Origin: CAVSVP01 sp963731125
GTDB lineage: Bacteria > Pseudomonadota > Gammaproteobacteria > Competibacterales > Competibacteraceae
Reading direction: 5' to 3'
DNA: 64,000 nt
Assembly: GCA_963731125.1 (NCBI GenBank)
Contig: CAVSVP010000010.1
Coordinates: 153,077 to 217,076 of the forward strand
Shown here one piece after another: positions 62,623 through 64,000 of the stretch (position 1 is the stretch's first letter; each line of letters starts with the position of its first letter). A program made the position numbers and the translations under genes. The notes beneath the pieces are model-generated. The model searched no databases, was not told the origin of the DNA, and saw only the letters and a program-made list of their open reading frames with translations.

Positions 62623-64000
62623 TTAGGCGGATCCACGCCAGTGATTTGGTGGAGGAGGACCGCCGGGTGCTGGAACGGCTGATCCAGATGTATTTTTGGC
62701 TGCTGTTTGCGGTGCAAGAAGCGAAGCTGAGCATGAAACGGCTGCGGGGGCTGTTGTTTGGCAGAGCCGCGCCGGCATCGGCCGAGGGGGCGGCGAAGGA
62801 ACCGCCGGGCAATGACCCGCAAGCGCCCGAGGCCGCGGTGGCGGCGGCGGATAAACCGGCGGCGGCGGCGGCGGAACCGGCGCCGGAGGTAGAGGAGCGC
62901 GATGCGGCGGGGCGGCGCAAGCGCGGTGGCGGAAAACGCCCGGGGCAGGGGCGCCATTCGGCTGATGCCTATCCGGGAGCCGAGCGGGTGTTGTGCCAAC
63001 TGGAGGAAGCCTGGCAAGCGGGTCAACGGTGTCCGGCGTGTGGTCGCGGGACGTTATATCGGTTGCCGCCCGGGGTGGAGATCCGCCTGGACGGGAATGG
63101 TTTTTTGACGGCGCTCTGCTACGCGTTGGAGAAGGTACGCTGTTCGGCGTGTGGGCAGGTGACGACGGCGGCGTTACCGGCGACGGCGGGGGACGAGAAG
63201 TACAGTGCCCGGGCGCGGGCGGTGCTGGCGTTGGGACGCTATTATCTGGGGCTGCCATTTTATCGACTGGAAGGGTATCAGCAGCTAGTAGGCGTACCGG
63301 TGGCGGACGCCACCCAGTGGGATCAGGTCGAGCGGGTGGCCGGCTGCGCGTGGCCGGTGTTCAACGAGCTGGTCTACCAGGCGGCGCAGGCGGAGCGACT
63401 GCATGAAGATGACACGCCCGTGCGGGTGTTGTCGCTGATCCAAGAGAACGCCACGGCGGAACCCGGCGAGCGCCGGGGGATGGATACCACGGGCGTGGTG
63501 GCGACGGTGGGCGAACAGGAAATTTGGCGGTACTTTAGCGGCCGCGCCAACGCCGGGGAGAACGCCGGGGCGGTGATGCAATTACGCGAGCCGGACGCTG
63601 GGGAGCTGATCCTGATGTCGGATGCGTTGAGCGCCAATCACCTGGAGCCCTCACCCCGTGCTGAGGTGATCGCGTGTTTTTGCCTAGCCCACGGGCTGCG
63701 CCAATTCAGCGACATCGCCGCGGTGTTTCCCGAACCGTGCCGTTACGTGCTGGAGACGTTAGCGGCCGTGTTCGAACATGAGCGTCTTAGCCGGGCGCGC
63801 CGCCTCAGTGCCGAAGACCGCTTGCGCTACCATCAACAGCACAGCGAGCCGCTGCGGCACGCCCTGCACCCCTGGCTGGAACAGCAGTTCACGGAGCGGG
63901 AGGTGGAACCCAACAGCAGTCTGGGTAAGGCCTTGCGCTATTTGCGGGCGCATTGGACAGAGCTGACGCAATTTCTGCGGGTCAGCGGCGCACCGCTCGA

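Larger units (their letters stand above)
61264..64000 (+). pseudogene. IS66-family transposase TnpC, split by ISAzo13 and cut by the window end
   Basis: The gene begins at an ATG at 61264 (MKEPEKVKLTQAEGEALL), is interrupted at 61318 and resumes at 62626 as RRIHASDLVEEDRRVLERL, followed by LSMKRLRGLLFG, an Ala/Pro-rich stretch, the zinc-binding CPACGRG/CSACGQ, LHEDDTPVRVL (first D) and LILMSDALSANHLEPS (second D). The frame is open to the last base of the window. Removing the 1.3-kb element with one TTA restores the codon exactly. It is not known whether the 3' part with the E residue exists. Confidence 0.88.

Noticed and set aside
62577..63026. N-terminal extension of the ISAzo13 transposase frame
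   Set aside because: It lies outside the element's end at 62622 and is antisense to IS66 tnpC.

Overview
This window looks like a piece of a Gram-negative, probably gammaproteobacterial, chromosome. The support is an LptG-type LPS-export permease, an LpxL-type lipid A acyltransferase, a Pseudomonas-style REP-like repeat and the general gene style; nothing in the window fixes the genus. The genome is heavily loaded with insertion sequences, many inserted into one another.

Region 1 (1-30 kb) is a surface-glycoconjugate locus of mixed base composition; about 2.8-3.7 kb and 4.8-7.3 kb are visibly AT-rich. It holds two GT2 glycosyltransferases (one cut by the window start), an MsbA-like ABC exporter, four PAPS-type sulfotransferases, three 2-oxoglutarate/Fe(II) or Asp/Asn hydroxylase-like proteins, a methyltransferase, a DUF115/MptE-like protein, four GT8-like glycosyltransferases (one frameshifted), four ELM1-family putative glycosyltransferases, an LpxL-like acyltransferase and lptG. 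A lipid sub-cluster (lipid kinase, Tam41-like cytidylyltransferase, PAP2_3/Aur1-type membrane enzyme) lies among them. Together they suggest synthesis of a sulfated, hydroxylated, lipid-linked glycan. GT8-like and ELM1-like genes twice occur as tail-to-tail pairs, so this is an amplified module.

Region 2 (29-35 kb) is an IS pile-up: IS630, an IS4-superfamily element with a 5-bp target duplication, a second IS630 element, a truncated ISKra4 copy and an IS701-like remnant.

Region 3 (35-45.6 kb) is a metabolic island, apparently one minus-strand operon with a divergent MocR-type regulator: TRAP binding protein, a DctQ small permease fused to a second complete binding-protein domain, DctM, an octopine/nopaline-dehydrogenase-family enzyme, an ethanolamine permease and ethanolamine ammonia-lyase EutB/EutC. 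I infer import of an ethanolamine-containing opine-like compound, its oxidative cleavage, and deamination of the released ethanolamine.

Region 4 (45.6-64 kb) is again IS-rich (IS4, ISKra4, IS701, ISAs1 twice, IS3, IS66 plus a DruA/DUF4338-like gene, IS630, ISAzo13), with two non-IS genes: a ribbon-helix-helix/recombinase-HTH-like regulator and a soluble PAS-PAS hybrid histidine kinase preceded by an eight-copy 11-bp tandem repeat. The window ends inside an IS66 tnpC gene that is itself split by an ISAzo13 element.
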